From OMOG01 sp041485845 (lineage in GTDB: Bacteria; Acidobacteriota; Terriglobia; Bryobacterales; Bryobacteraceae): 9,902 nt of DNA. This document shows, one piece after another, positions 1-6,802 of the stretch; positions within the stretch are counted from its first letter, which is position 1; each line of letters starts with the position of its first letter. The notes beneath the pieces are model-generated. The model was not told the origin of the DNA. It worked only from the letters and a program-made list of their open reading frames with translations, and ran no database searches. Position numbers and translations under genes: made by a program. Where the stretch lies: contig JBGPKH010000319.1 in the NCBI GenBank assembly GCA_041485845.1, forward strand, positions 1-9,902, in the 5' to 3' direction.

Positions 1-2024
1 CTCTCGTTCGGCCAGAACTGGCGCGCCATGGTCTGATTGACGATCAGCACCGGCTGCGGCTGCGGCTCGTCGGAATGTGCGGGCATGGGCTGCTGGGGAT
101 ACCAGCGAATGACGGGCACCGCGGTGCGCGCGTCCGATGGTTGAAAGAACCGCCCCTGCAACAAGGGAATGCCGAGCGTGCGGAAGTAGTCTGCGCTCAC
201 CACACGCAGGCCGACCGATGGCTCCTTGCCGCGCGGCGGATCGGGCCGGCCCTCGATGGAGAAGCCGATATTCGACTCGGCGCCGCTCAGCGGGGTCGCG
301 CTCGTGGCGCCCACAGCTTCCACTCCGGGAATGGCGCGGATCCGCCCGAGCAGTTGGCTGAAGAACGCCGCCGATTGCCACGCTTCCCGATAGCGCGCCC
401 CCGGCAGGCTGATGTCCATGGTCAGCAGGTTCTGCGGGCGGAATCCCGGGTCCACTCCCTGCAGACGCTGAAGACTGCGCAGCATCAGTCCTGCCCCGAT
501 CAGCAGGAGCAGCGATAACGCCAGCTCCGAGACCACCAGAAGATTTCGCAGATGATGCTGACTGCGCCCCAGCGGTGCCCGCGTCTTGAGCCATTCCCCG
601 GACGCCAGCCGGGATGCCTGGAACGCTGGGACCAATCCGAAGATCGCGCCGGTGAGGATGGAAAGTGCGGCGTTGGCGGCCAGGACCGTCCAATGCAAAT
701 GGACCTCCTCGAGTCGCGGCAGGTGCGCCAGGCCCAATACCGGAAGGATGCGGACCGTCCATTCCGCCAGCAGCAAACCCAAGCCTCCGCCGATCAGCGA
801 TAGCAGGATGCTCTCGGTGAGCAATTGGCGCACGATGCGGAGCCGCCCGGCGCCCAGCGCGGCGCGGATCGAGATCTCCCTCTGGCGCGTCGCGGTACGC
901 GTCAGGAGCAGGTGCGAGATGTTGGTGCAGGCGATCAGCAGGACGAATCCCACCGCGCCCAGAAGAACCAGGAGCGACGTCTTCACCTCGCGAACCAGGT
1001 GCTCGCGAAGCGGAACCACCAAAGCCCCGTGCCCGGTGTTGCCCTGCGGGTCCTCACGCTCGATGCGGCGTGCGATCGCGTCCATCTCGGCTTGCGCCTG
1101 CCGCACGCTCACTCCGGGTTTGATCCGCGCGATGACCTCGATATCGTGCCGCCCGCGAAACTGGCGCAGCGGCTCCGCGATGGGCGCCCAGAGGTCGGGC
1201 CCGCCCCCGCCCAACGGACTCGGCGGAAGATTGAAGTCCGGAGGCATGACGCCGGCTACCGTATAGATTTGATCGTTCAAAGTGATGGTCCGGCCGGTTA
1301 CGGCGGGGTCCGACCCATACCGGCTCTGCCAGAGGCGATAGCTCAACACCGCGACCCTCCCGGCGCCCGGCTGGTCCTCTTCCGCAAGAAACACGCGGCC
1401 GATGCGGGGTTCGATCCCGAGAGTCGGAAAGAAATCGGATGTGACCCGCGCGCCCGTCAGCATCACTGGCTCGCCCGCTCCCGTCAGGGTGAACTGGGCG
1501 TCGGCAAATGTCACCGCCGCCATCGAGCGAAACGACTGGCTGCTCTCTTTCCAGACGGGGTATTCATGCCGGCCCGGGTTGGTCGTGCCCGTGAGGTTCG
1601 CGCGTGACTCCCAGATCATGACGAGCCGGTCCGGGTCGGGATACGCCAAAGGCCGTAACAGGACTCCGTCCACCACGCTGAAGATGGCGGTATTGGCGCC
1701 GATCCCCAGCGCCAGCGTGGCGATGGCGATGGCGGTGAACCGAGGGTCCCGCCGCAGCGCCCGGCTGGCGTAACGCAAGTCCTGCATCAGGCTTTCGAGG
1801 GACGGGAGCCCGCGGCGATCGCGGTAGCGCTCCTGTGTAGCTCCGAGCCCGCCCAACTGGATTAACGCGTTCCTCCGCGCCTCGGCCGGAGTCATCCCGG
1901 AACGAAGATTGTCGTCGATGTGGAACTGGAGGTGGCTCTCCATCTCGTCCGTGAATTCACGGTCGCGGCGGTCCTTCCAGACACAGCCGGCCAGGCGAAT
2001 CAGAAATGCGCGCAGTACTCTCAC
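1..2024 (-). CDS. MacB/FtsX-type ABC permease, acidobacterial orphan permease (ADOP) type, 3' end cut by window edge
   Basis: The reading frame is open from a GTG at 2024 to the left edge (674 codons, no stop). Residues about 20-90 form the prefix region typical of these proteins (REFTDEMESHLQFHIDDN, then MQDLRYASRALRRDPRF). A first membrane helix lies near 96-118 (TLALGIGANTAIFSVV), followed by a large MacB-like extracytoplasmic domain. Helices near 350-373, 400-422 and 445-467 make the FtsX core, and a fifth at about 492-515 starts the second half (LLVVSELALSLLLLIGAGLM). The second extracytoplasmic domain (residues about 515-674) is cut off. Family members are usually about 800-890 residues, so roughly 130-200 residues and the last three helices are missing. 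MacB-type permeases couple an ATPase to export or to mechanical work across the envelope, but no ATPase gene is visible here and the substrate is unknown. The start is set by AGGAGG placed 5 nt upstream. In this family a PadR regulator gene often sits upstream, but here the upstream neighbour is the divergent fabD. Confidence 0.92.
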   Translation of the reverse strand, partial: MRVLRAFLIRLAGCVWKDRRDREFTDEMESHLQFHIDDNLRSGMTPAEARRNALIQLGGLGATQERYRDRRGLPSLESLMQDLRYASRALRRDPRFTAIAIATLALGIGANTAIFSVVDGVLLRPLAYPDPDRLVMIWESRANLTGTTNPGRHEYPVWKESSQSFRSMAAVTFADAQFTLTGAGEPVMLTGARVTSDFFPTLGIEPRIGRVFLAEEDQPGAGRVAVLSYRLWQSRYGSDPAVTGRTITLNDQIYTVAGVMPPDFNLPPSPLGGGGPDLWAPIAEPLRQFRGRHDIEVIARIKPGVSVRQAQAEMDAIARRIEREDPQGNTGHGALVVPLREHLVREVKTSLLVLLGAVGFVLLIACTNISHLLLTRTATRQREISIRAALGAGRLRIVRQLLTESILLSLIGGGLGLLLAEWTVRILPVLGLAHLPRLEEVHLHWTVLAANAALSILTGAIFGLVPAFQASRLASGEWLKTRAPLGRSQHHLRNLLVVSELALSLLLLIGAGLMLRSLQRLQGVDPGFRPQNLLTMDISLPGARYREAWQSAAFFSQLLGRIRAIPGVEAVGATSATPLSGAESNIGFSIEGRPDPPRGKEPSVGLRVVSADYFRTLGIPLLQGRFFQPSDARTAVPVIRWYPQQPMPAHSDEPQPQPVLIVNQTMARQFWPNE

Positions 2025-2029
2025 GACGC

Positions 2030-2035
2030 CCTCCT
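2030..2035 (-). promoter_or_regulatory. Ribosome binding site of the permease
   Basis: On the minus strand AGGAGG is followed by a 5-nt spacer and GTG at 2024. This strong Shine-Dalgarno match fixes the non-ATG start, and it contrasts with fabD on the other strand, which has none. Confidence 0.85.
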
Positions 2036-2043
2036 ATTGGATA

Positions 2044-2072
2044 CCCATATCAAGGCTGCCGCCTAAAGTCAA
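2044..2072 (-). promoter_or_regulatory. Putative sigma-70-type promoter of the permease
   Basis: On the minus strand, TTGACT (2072-2067) is followed by a 17-nt spacer and TATGGG (2049-2044). The -35 box differs from consensus at one base and the spacing is ideal; the -10 box is weaker. Predicted transcription would begin near 2037 and leave a leader of about 13 nt containing the ribosome binding site. The -35 box lies 16 nt from the fabD -10 box, so the two divergent promoters are back to back. I see no clear PadR-type operator. Confidence 0.5.
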
Positions 2073-2088
2073 GTGCCTTTCCGCTCGC

Positions 2089-2094
2089 TATAAT
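2089..2094 (+). promoter_or_regulatory. Consensus -10 box (TATAAT) just upstream of fabD
   Basis: TATAAT ends 5 nt before the TTG start of fabD. Normal -10 to start-site spacing puts transcription initiation at about 2101, essentially at the start codon, which suggests a leaderless mRNA. No good -35 hexamer is present at 16-18 nt spacing (for example AAGTCA at 17 nt). Confidence 0.55.
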
Positions 2095-2099
2095 TTTCT

Positions 2100-3023
2100 T
2101 TGACGCCTCCAACCGCATTTCTCTTCCCCGGCCAGGGCTCGCAAGCCGCGGGCATGGGCAAAGCTCTCGCCGCGACCTACCCCGAAGCACGCCGCGTATT
2201 CGATGAAGCCGATGAAACTCTGGGCTTTGCGATTTCGCGTCTCTGCTTCGAAGGTCCCGAGGAGCAGCTCAAGCTCACGGAGAACACGCAGCCAGCGTTG
2301 CTCACCGTCTCCGCGGCCGCGTTTGCGGTGCTGCGGGTGCGCGGCATCGCGCCCGATTTCGTCGCCGGACACAGCCTCGGCGAGTATTCGGCGCTGGTGG
2401 CAGCCGGCAGCCTGGCCTTCGCCGACGCGCTGCGGCTCGTACGCCAGCGCGGGCGCTACATGCAGGAGGCCGTGCCGGCGGGAATCGGCGCCATGGCCGC
2501 GTTGCTCAAGCTGCCCGAGGGAAAACTGGACCAGGTGTTGCAGCAGGCCGCGCAAGGCGAGATCGTCAGCTCGGCCAATCTCAATTCACCGGACCAGGTG
2601 GCCATCGCCGGTCACGCCGCTGCCGTGCATCGCGCCATCGATCTGGCCAGGCAGGCGGGCGCGCGGCGCGCGGTGCTGCTTCCGGTGAGTGCGCCATTCC
2701 ACTGCGCGTTGATGGTCCCGGCCCAGCAGCGGCTGCGCGCCGATCTCGACGCCACCGGGTTCCGCGATCTTTCCTGCCCTCTGGTGAACAACTGGCAAGC
2801 GCGTGAGATTCGCACCGGCAGCGAGGCCCGCGAGGGCCTTTACCAGCAGGTGCCGAATCCGGTGCGTTGGGCCGAGTCGATTCGTTACCTGGCGGGCCGG
2901 GGAGTGACGCGGTTTGTCGAGGTGGGCGCCGGAAGCGTGCTGACGGGGCTCTTGCGCAACATCGACCCGGCGCTGACGGGGTTGAAATTCGGCGAGCCCG
3001 GCGACCTCGAAAAGCTGGCCTGA
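2100..3023 (+). CDS. fabD: Malonyl-CoA:ACP transacylase (FabD)
   Basis: The enzyme transfers malonyl from CoA to acyl carrier protein in the cytoplasm, supplying extender units for type II fatty acid synthesis. The 307-residue protein has the usual family length. It carries FLFPGQGSQ (residues 7-15) for the oxyanion region, GHSLGEY with nucleophile Ser92, Arg117 in RLVRQRGRYMQ for the malonyl carboxylate, His201 in SAPFHCALM, and Gln250 in YQQVPNPVRW; these match E. coli numbering. VEVGAGSVLTGL lies near the C-terminus. The start must be TTG at 2100: an in-frame TAA sits at 2091-2093, inside the -10 box, and the first internal ATG (2154) lies after the essential GQGSQ motif. There is no Shine-Dalgarno sequence. 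No other fab genes or acpP are visible, so it stands apart from a fab cluster here. It ends 2 nt before the stop codon of the convergent deaminase. Confidence 0.96.
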   Translation: MTPPTAFLFPGQGSQAAGMGKALAATYPEARRVFDEADETLGFAISRLCFEGPEEQLKLTENTQPALLTVSAAAFAVLRVRGIAPDFVAGHSLGEYSALVAAGSLAFADALRLVRQRGRYMQEAVPAGIGAMAALLKLPEGKLDQVLQQAAQGEIVSSANLNSPDQVAIAGHAAAVHRAIDLARQAGARRAVLLPVSAPFHCALMVPAQQRLRADLDATGFRDLSCPLVNNWQAREIRTGSEAREGLYQQVPNPVRWAESIRYLAGRGVTRFVEVGAGSVLTGLLRNIDPALTGLKFGEPGDLEKLA

Positions 3024-3025
3024 AT

Positions 3026-3478
3026 CTAAACCCTTCGCACCGACACCCGCGCCTCGCCAAACAGCACCTCCACCATGCCGAAGTGCTCGTTGTAGTACTC
3101 GCTCGAATACTGCGCCATGCGCTCGGCCGATACCACCACCGCGATGATGCCCGCCTGCACGATGGCCCGCGCGCAATCCATGCAGGGCATGATCTCCACG
3201 TAGATCGTGCACCTCTCGGTCGCCGTGCCCGCGCGCGCCGCGTTGCAGATGGCGTTGCGCTCGGCGTGTTCGATCCACAGGTACTTGGCCGGCCGGACCA
3301 GCCGCTCGGGCACGTCGTCGCGGATGCCGCGCGGGAAGGAGTTGTATCCCGTGGAACGGATCTCGTGGTTGGGGCCCACCACCACGCAGCCGATCTGCGT
3401 GTTCGGGTCCTTGCTGCGGGCCGCCACTACTTTGCAGATGTCGAGATAGTATTGGTCCCAGCCGGGGATGGTGGGCAT
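3026..3478 (-). CDS. dCMP/cytidine deaminase-family zinc enzyme, copy 1
   Basis: This 150-residue protein has the deoxycytidylate deaminase fold signature: His71-Ala-Glu73 (IEHAERNAICNAAR), where His binds zinc and Glu is the proton shuttle, and PCMDC with zinc ligands Cys99 and Cys102. The region GPNHEIRSTGYNSFPRGIRDD (split around residue 44) resembles the substrate loop of dCMP deaminases. The likely reaction is dCMP to dUMP, feeding dTMP synthesis, in the cytoplasm. dCMP as substrate, rather than another cytosine compound, is inference. The length fits a stand-alone enzyme with no extra NTPase domain. It converges with fabD at a 2-nt gap. It differs from copy 2 at only two residues (Pro2 here versus Arg; Arg89 here versus Gly), with all catalytic residues intact in both. 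The ATG at 3478 is chosen because similarity to copy 2 ends 4 nt upstream of it. No strong Shine-Dalgarno sequence is visible. Confidence 0.92.
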   Translation of the reverse strand: MPTIPGWDQYYLDICKVVAARSKDPNTQIGCVVVGPNHEIRSTGYNSFPRGIRDDVPERLVRPAKYLWIEHAERNAICNAARAGTATERCTIYVEIMPCMDCARAIVQAGIIAVVVSAERMAQYSSEYYNEHFGMVEVLFGEARVSVRRV

Positions 3479-3680
3479 ATGCGCCTGCGGGCGGCGAACA
3501 GTCCCGTTGCCCTGCCTGCGCGGGCTCGTCTTTCCCGGAAGCAGAGTTGTTGCACGGAGCGATCTGTTCGTCTGGCGCGGCCAGAGGATTCACCAGTGGG
3601 AAGGGGATTTCGCAGCCGGACCCCGTCGGTATCAGGAGATCCCCGAGGATTCCGGCCTCGTTGTCCCCCGCCCACATTGG

Positions 3681-3712
3681 CTCTTTCCGAGTGGCGCGTG
3701 ATCCGCCCGGAG
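3681..3712 (+). repeat. Left arm of an imperfect 32-bp inverted repeat flanking the kinase
   Basis: The outer 15 bp (CTCTTTCCGAGTGGC, 3681-3695) are a perfect reverse complement of 6635-6649. Over 32 bp the arms match at 25 positions (partner 6618-6649). The perfect part is at the outer end of both arms, as in terminal inverted repeats of insertion sequences. Two more bases outward make GGCTCTTT, which from memory resembles the GG(C/G)TCTTT ends of ISL3-family elements. No transposase is present between the arms. Confidence 0.5.
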
Positions 3713-3880
3713 TACCCTGCCGACGCGTCGTCAACGCCGCGCGAATGATGCATGGTAGGAGCGCGCATAAGTAAGCCTGCGCGATTCCAGGTTTAAGCCG
3801 CATTCCGCCGCGTACTGACTACTGTCCGCAACGACGACACGACCAGGTGAACTTGAGATTCCTAGCCTGCACGGGTCGAC

Positions 3881-3886
3881 TATAAT
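3881..3886 (+). promoter_or_regulatory. Consensus -10 box (TATAAT) of the kinase gene
   Basis: TATAAT is followed by 11 nt and then ATG at 3898. Predicted initiation near 3893 leaves a leader of about 5 nt with no Shine-Dalgarno sequence. TTGAGA (3853-3858) is the best -35-like hexamer, but its 22-nt spacing is too long for a normal promoter, so the -35 is weak or replaced by an activator. Confidence 0.5.
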
Positions 3887-3897
3887 ATTTGAACCAA

Positions 3898-6483
3898 ATG
3901 ATCAACCCATCCTCCGGTGTTCGGCTTGGTCCGTACCAACTGGTCTCGTCATTGGGAGTTGGCGGCATGGGCCAGGTTTGGAAGGCGCACGACACGCGTC
4001 TGGACCGCATGGTCGCCATCAAGATGTCGGGCGCGCGCTTCAGCGATCGTTTTGACCGCGAGGCGCGCGCGGTCGCCGCTCTGAATCACCCCAACATCTG
4101 CACGTTATACGATATCGGTCCCGACTACCTGATGATGGAGTACATCGACGGCGCTCCGGTTGCTCCAGTAGAGAGCATGCGTAAGTTGGTCGATCTTGCG
4201 GTGCAAATCGCGGACGGCTTGTCCGCCGCTCATGCCGCCGGGATCCTGCATCGGGATCTCAAACCTGCCAATATTCTGGTCACCCGGGCGGGCCGCGCGA
4301 AGATCCTGGACTTCGGTCTCGCGAAAAGTACAGCGCCGGCGCCCGACGATGCGACGGAAGGGATGACCGTCACGCAGCCGGGCCTGCTGCTTGGAACCGT
4401 CGCGTATATGAGTCCGGAACAGGCGCGCGGCGCTTCGCTGGACACGCGCTCCGACCAATTCTCCTTCGGTCTGGTGCTGTACGAGCTGGCCGCGGGCAAG
4501 CGAGCATTCGCGCGGCCGACCGGGGCCGAGACTTTGGCCGCTATTATCCGGGAAGAACCCGAGGCGCTGCCACAAACGGTTCCCGCGCCGCTTCGCTGGA
4601 TCATTGAGCGCCTGCTCGCCAAAGATCCCGAAGAACGCTACACCTCTACGAAGGATTTGTATCACGATCTTCGCGGGATTCGGGAGCGCTTCTCGGAAGT
4701 GCCGACGGGCGTCACGGTGCCCGCCGCAATCACCCGGCAGAAGCGCCGGTACCTGAAACCGTTGCTTCTCCTGGGCGCCGGGCTCCTCGCCGGAATCCTG
4801 CTGACGTTGATGCTGCTTCGGCCGGCAGAGCCGGACCAGTCGGCATATCGCTTTACGCCCGTTTCCCGGGAGGAAGCAGCGGAATCATGGCCGGTCTGGT
4901 CCCCGGATGGCAAGAGTATCGCTTACATCGTGTCGGATGGGGGAGTCAGGCAGCTTTTCACCCGCACATTTGGGTCTCCCAGCCCGGCCCGGTTAACGCG
5001 GATGCCCCTCAATATGCCGTTCTGGTCGCCGGATGGGTCCGCGATTTACTTTGTCAGCGGCCAGGACACCTGGTCCATTCCCGCCTCGGGCGGCGAGCCG
5101 CAAGTGGTCCTGAAGAACGGGCGTGCGACGACCGTCCATCCGGATGGGACGACATTTGCCTTCGAGCGTAACGGCAAGCTTTGGATCGGCGGTGCAGCGG
5201 ATGGACAAGCCAAAGAATTCTCGCACCCGTCATTCCCTTCTTCACAGTTGGTGCCTCTAGCCTTAAGGTTCTCGCCGGATGGCTCCCGGCTTGCCGTTGA
5301 GGCCCACTCGCTCGCGGGAGAGAAATTATCCACGTGGATCCTCCAGCAGTACCCGACAGGCACTGCCCGGAGAATCCCATACCAAGGGTTGGCGGGCAGA
5401 GAAATGAACTGGTTTCCGGACAACCGCAGGCTTGTCATGTGGCAGAATGACGACGCGATGAGTTGGCTCGTAATCGTCGATAGCGAAAGCGGGCGCATGC
5501 GAACGATTTACAAGAGTCCCGGGTGGCCCCGGTATCCCTCGGTTTCTCCCGACGGAAAGCGCATCGCCTACGAGACCGGGGCCTCCGAGTCGGATTTGAT
5601 CGAGATCGCTTTGCCCAGCGGCGCGGTTTCGAATATGCTCTCCCGTGGAGGAAAATCTTCCGAGCCGGCCTGGGCCCCGTCCGGCACTCACTACCTGTTC
5701 TCCACCGACATCGATGGGGAAGCTGCCATTGAGGATCGGACTCCGCAGGAAAACGTTTCACGCCGCTTGATATCGATATCATCCGAGTATTTTCCGGTGC
5801 GACCTGTTGGGTTGCACGACCCCCGATGGGCTCCCGATGGCCAGCGGTTTACGTTCGCTTCAACGGGGAATAGCCTGAAAACCTGGGTGGCGCACACGTC
5901 CGGCGGCCGGCCCGTCAACATCGACCCATCCGCAGAGTCGGAGGGAGCTTCATGGTCACCGGATGGGCTGTGGATTGCATATCGGCGGCGCATCGGCGGC
6001 ACCGTCGGAAAAACGCAGTTGGTCAAGATCGGAACGAGCGCCGGAGCCACGCCCACAGTTCTTGTCGACAGTCCGACGTCGTCCACAATTCAGTGGTCGC
6101 CCACCGGCGACTGGATTCTCTACGGCTCTCGCCCTGGCTTTGCGCTTGTTTCCCCGGATGGGAAGCAGCGCAGTAATCTTACAGCGAAAACGTTGACGGT
6201 CGCGGGCTTTTCCAAAACCGGCGATCGGGTGTATGGAATATTCCGCAATCGAGATTTGGATGGCCTACGGTGGCAGTTGCTTTCGATTGACGTGAAGACG
6301 GAGGCGGAGACATTGCTTGGGACCTTGAATCTGCCGGCGGCAACCGTAGGCGTCAGCGGTTTTAGTCTGCATCCGGATGGAAAGCGTTTTGCCACTGCGA
6401 TTAACAAGTCGCCTTCTGACATCTGGATGCTGGAGGGCTTTGAACAGGAGAAATCGTGGCTTGACCGGCTGCTGCGTCGCTGA
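3898..6483 (+). CDS. Membrane-anchored Ser/Thr protein kinase with C-terminal PD40/TolB-like propeller
   Basis: The protein has 861 residues. Residues about 12-265 are a Hanks-type kinase domain: glycine loop LGVGGMGQVWKA (19-30), Lys42 in VAIK, catalytic HRDLKPAN (Asp120, Asn125), DFG (Asp138), and GTVAYMSPEQARG in the activation segment/P+1 loop. All catalytic residues are present, so it should be active. A basic stretch (RQKRR) precedes one membrane helix at about 288-308. The rest (about 320-850) has some ten to twelve PD40-type motifs (WSPDG at 334, 377, 459, 550, 645, 687 and variants) with a period near 43 residues, forming one or two beta-propellers expected outside the cytoplasm. This is a receptor-kinase layout common in Acidobacteriota; ligand and substrates are unknown. 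The ATG at 3898 is preferred over an in-frame TTG at 3889, because that TTG lies before the predicted transcription start. The gene stands alone between two deaminase copies and inside an inverted repeat. Confidence 0.93.
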   Translation: MINPSSGVRLGPYQLVSSLGVGGMGQVWKAHDTRLDRMVAIKMSGARFSDRFDREARAVAALNHPNICTLYDIGPDYLMMEYIDGAPVAPVESMRKLVDLAVQIADGLSAAHAAGILHRDLKPANILVTRAGRAKILDFGLAKSTAPAPDDATEGMTVTQPGLLLGTVAYMSPEQARGASLDTRSDQFSFGLVLYELAAGKRAFARPTGAETLAAIIREEPEALPQTVPAPLRWIIERLLAKDPEERYTSTKDLYHDLRGIRERFSEVPTGVTVPAAITRQKRRYLKPLLLLGAGLLAGILLTLMLLRPAEPDQSAYRFTPVSREEAAESWPVWSPDGKSIAYIVSDGGVRQLFTRTFGSPSPARLTRMPLNMPFWSPDGSAIYFVSGQDTWSIPASGGEPQVVLKNGRATTVHPDGTTFAFERNGKLWIGGAADGQAKEFSHPSFPSSQLVPLALRFSPDGSRLAVEAHSLAGEKLSTWILQQYPTGTARRIPYQGLAGREMNWFPDNRRLVMWQNDDAMSWLVIVDSESGRMRTIYKSPGWPRYPSVSPDGKRIAYETGASESDLIEIALPSGAVSNMLSRGGKSSEPAWAPSGTHYLFSTDIDGEAAIEDRTPQENVSRRLISISSEYFPVRPVGLHDPRWAPDGQRFTFASTGNSLKTWVAHTSGGRPVNIDPSAESEGASWSPDGLWIAYRRRIGGTVGKTQLVKIGTSAGATPTVLVDSPTSSTIQWSPTGDWILYGSRPGFALVSPDGKQRSNLTAKTLTVAGFSKTGDRVYGIFRNRDLDGLRWQLLSIDVKTEAETLLGTLNLPAATVGVSGFSLHPDGKRFATAINKSPSDIWMLEGFEQEKSWLDRLLRR

Positions 6484-6802
6484 AACCGGAACAGATGAAA
6501 GATGGATGGTGATCCTCGAGCGACACATCCCAGGGCGTTGGACGGTGATCCGAAACCGGTTGACGAGTTTACGTGAAATGCCTTTGCCGTGGAAGTACCG
6601 TTCCTCACTCTCCTCAGCTCCGATCGTATCGTCGGCCACTCGGAAAGAGGTCATTTCCGCCGGAAGCACGCGTGAACTGGATCCGCATGGCTCCATCGTC
6701 GGCTCATCGGGGAAGGGCCGTCCTCGCCCGCAGCAATCCGGCCTGGCGGGACGTCAGAGCGCGGTATAGCACGCCGCCCAACCTTAGTGAATCGTCTCGC
6801 GT
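6484..6802. other. Gene-poor gap of about 0.3 kb after the kinase
   Basis: No gene is supported between the convergent kinase and deaminase copy 2. It holds two short direct repeats, GAAACCGG (6482-6489 and 6552-6559) and TGGAYGGTGATCC (6503-6515 and 6539-6551), plus the right arm of the inverted repeat. I find no clear intrinsic terminator. Fragments of open frame exist but I recognise none of them. Confidence 0.5.
6618..6649 (-). repeat. Right arm of the imperfect 32-bp inverted repeat
   Basis: Read on the minus strand this begins CTCTTTCCGAGTGGC, identical to the left arm for its outer 15 bp and matching at 10 of the next 17 bases. It lies about 135 nt after the kinase stop codon. CATT occurs 2 nt outside each arm (3675-3678 and 6652-6655), which could be a 4-bp target duplication or chance. 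Confidence 0.5.

Larger units (their letters stand above)
3479..3897. other. Gene-poor gap of about 0.4 kb before the kinase
   Basis: No convincing gene lies here. Several frames stay open by chance because of the high G+C, and I recognise none of the translations. The stretch holds the left arm of an inverted repeat (3681-3712) and, at its right end, the kinase -10 box. The deaminase copy 1 promoter should also be in its left part, but I cannot point to convincing -35/-10 boxes. It may be eroded mobile-element or intergenic sequence. Confidence 0.5.

Noticed and set aside
825..1607. Plus-strand frame of 260 codons opposite the permease
   Set aside because: The minus strand here encodes a continuous permease with conserved FtsX helices; the plus frame is Arg/His/Ala-rich and motif-free.
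2586..3803. Long minus-strand frame of 405 codons across fabD and deaminase copy 1
   Set aside because: It overlaps two well-supported genes in other frames, and its arginine/glycine/alanine-rich composition is typical of shadow frames in high-G+C DNA.
3479..3880. A small gene or RNA gene in the gap before the kinase
   Set aside because: Three frames are open for 70-110 codons but none has a convincing start signal or recognisable motif, and I found no tRNA-like arms or other RNA structure.
3889..3891. TTG as start of the kinase
   Set aside because: It lies 3 nt after the TATAAT box, upstream of the predicted transcription start near 3893, so it probably is not in the mRNA; ATG at 3898 fits better.
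3679..6651. A complete ISL3-type insertion sequence
   Set aside because: The repeat ends are suggestive, but no transposase is encoded between them and no matching 8-bp target duplication is seen (CCCACATT on the left versus CATTTCCG on the right).
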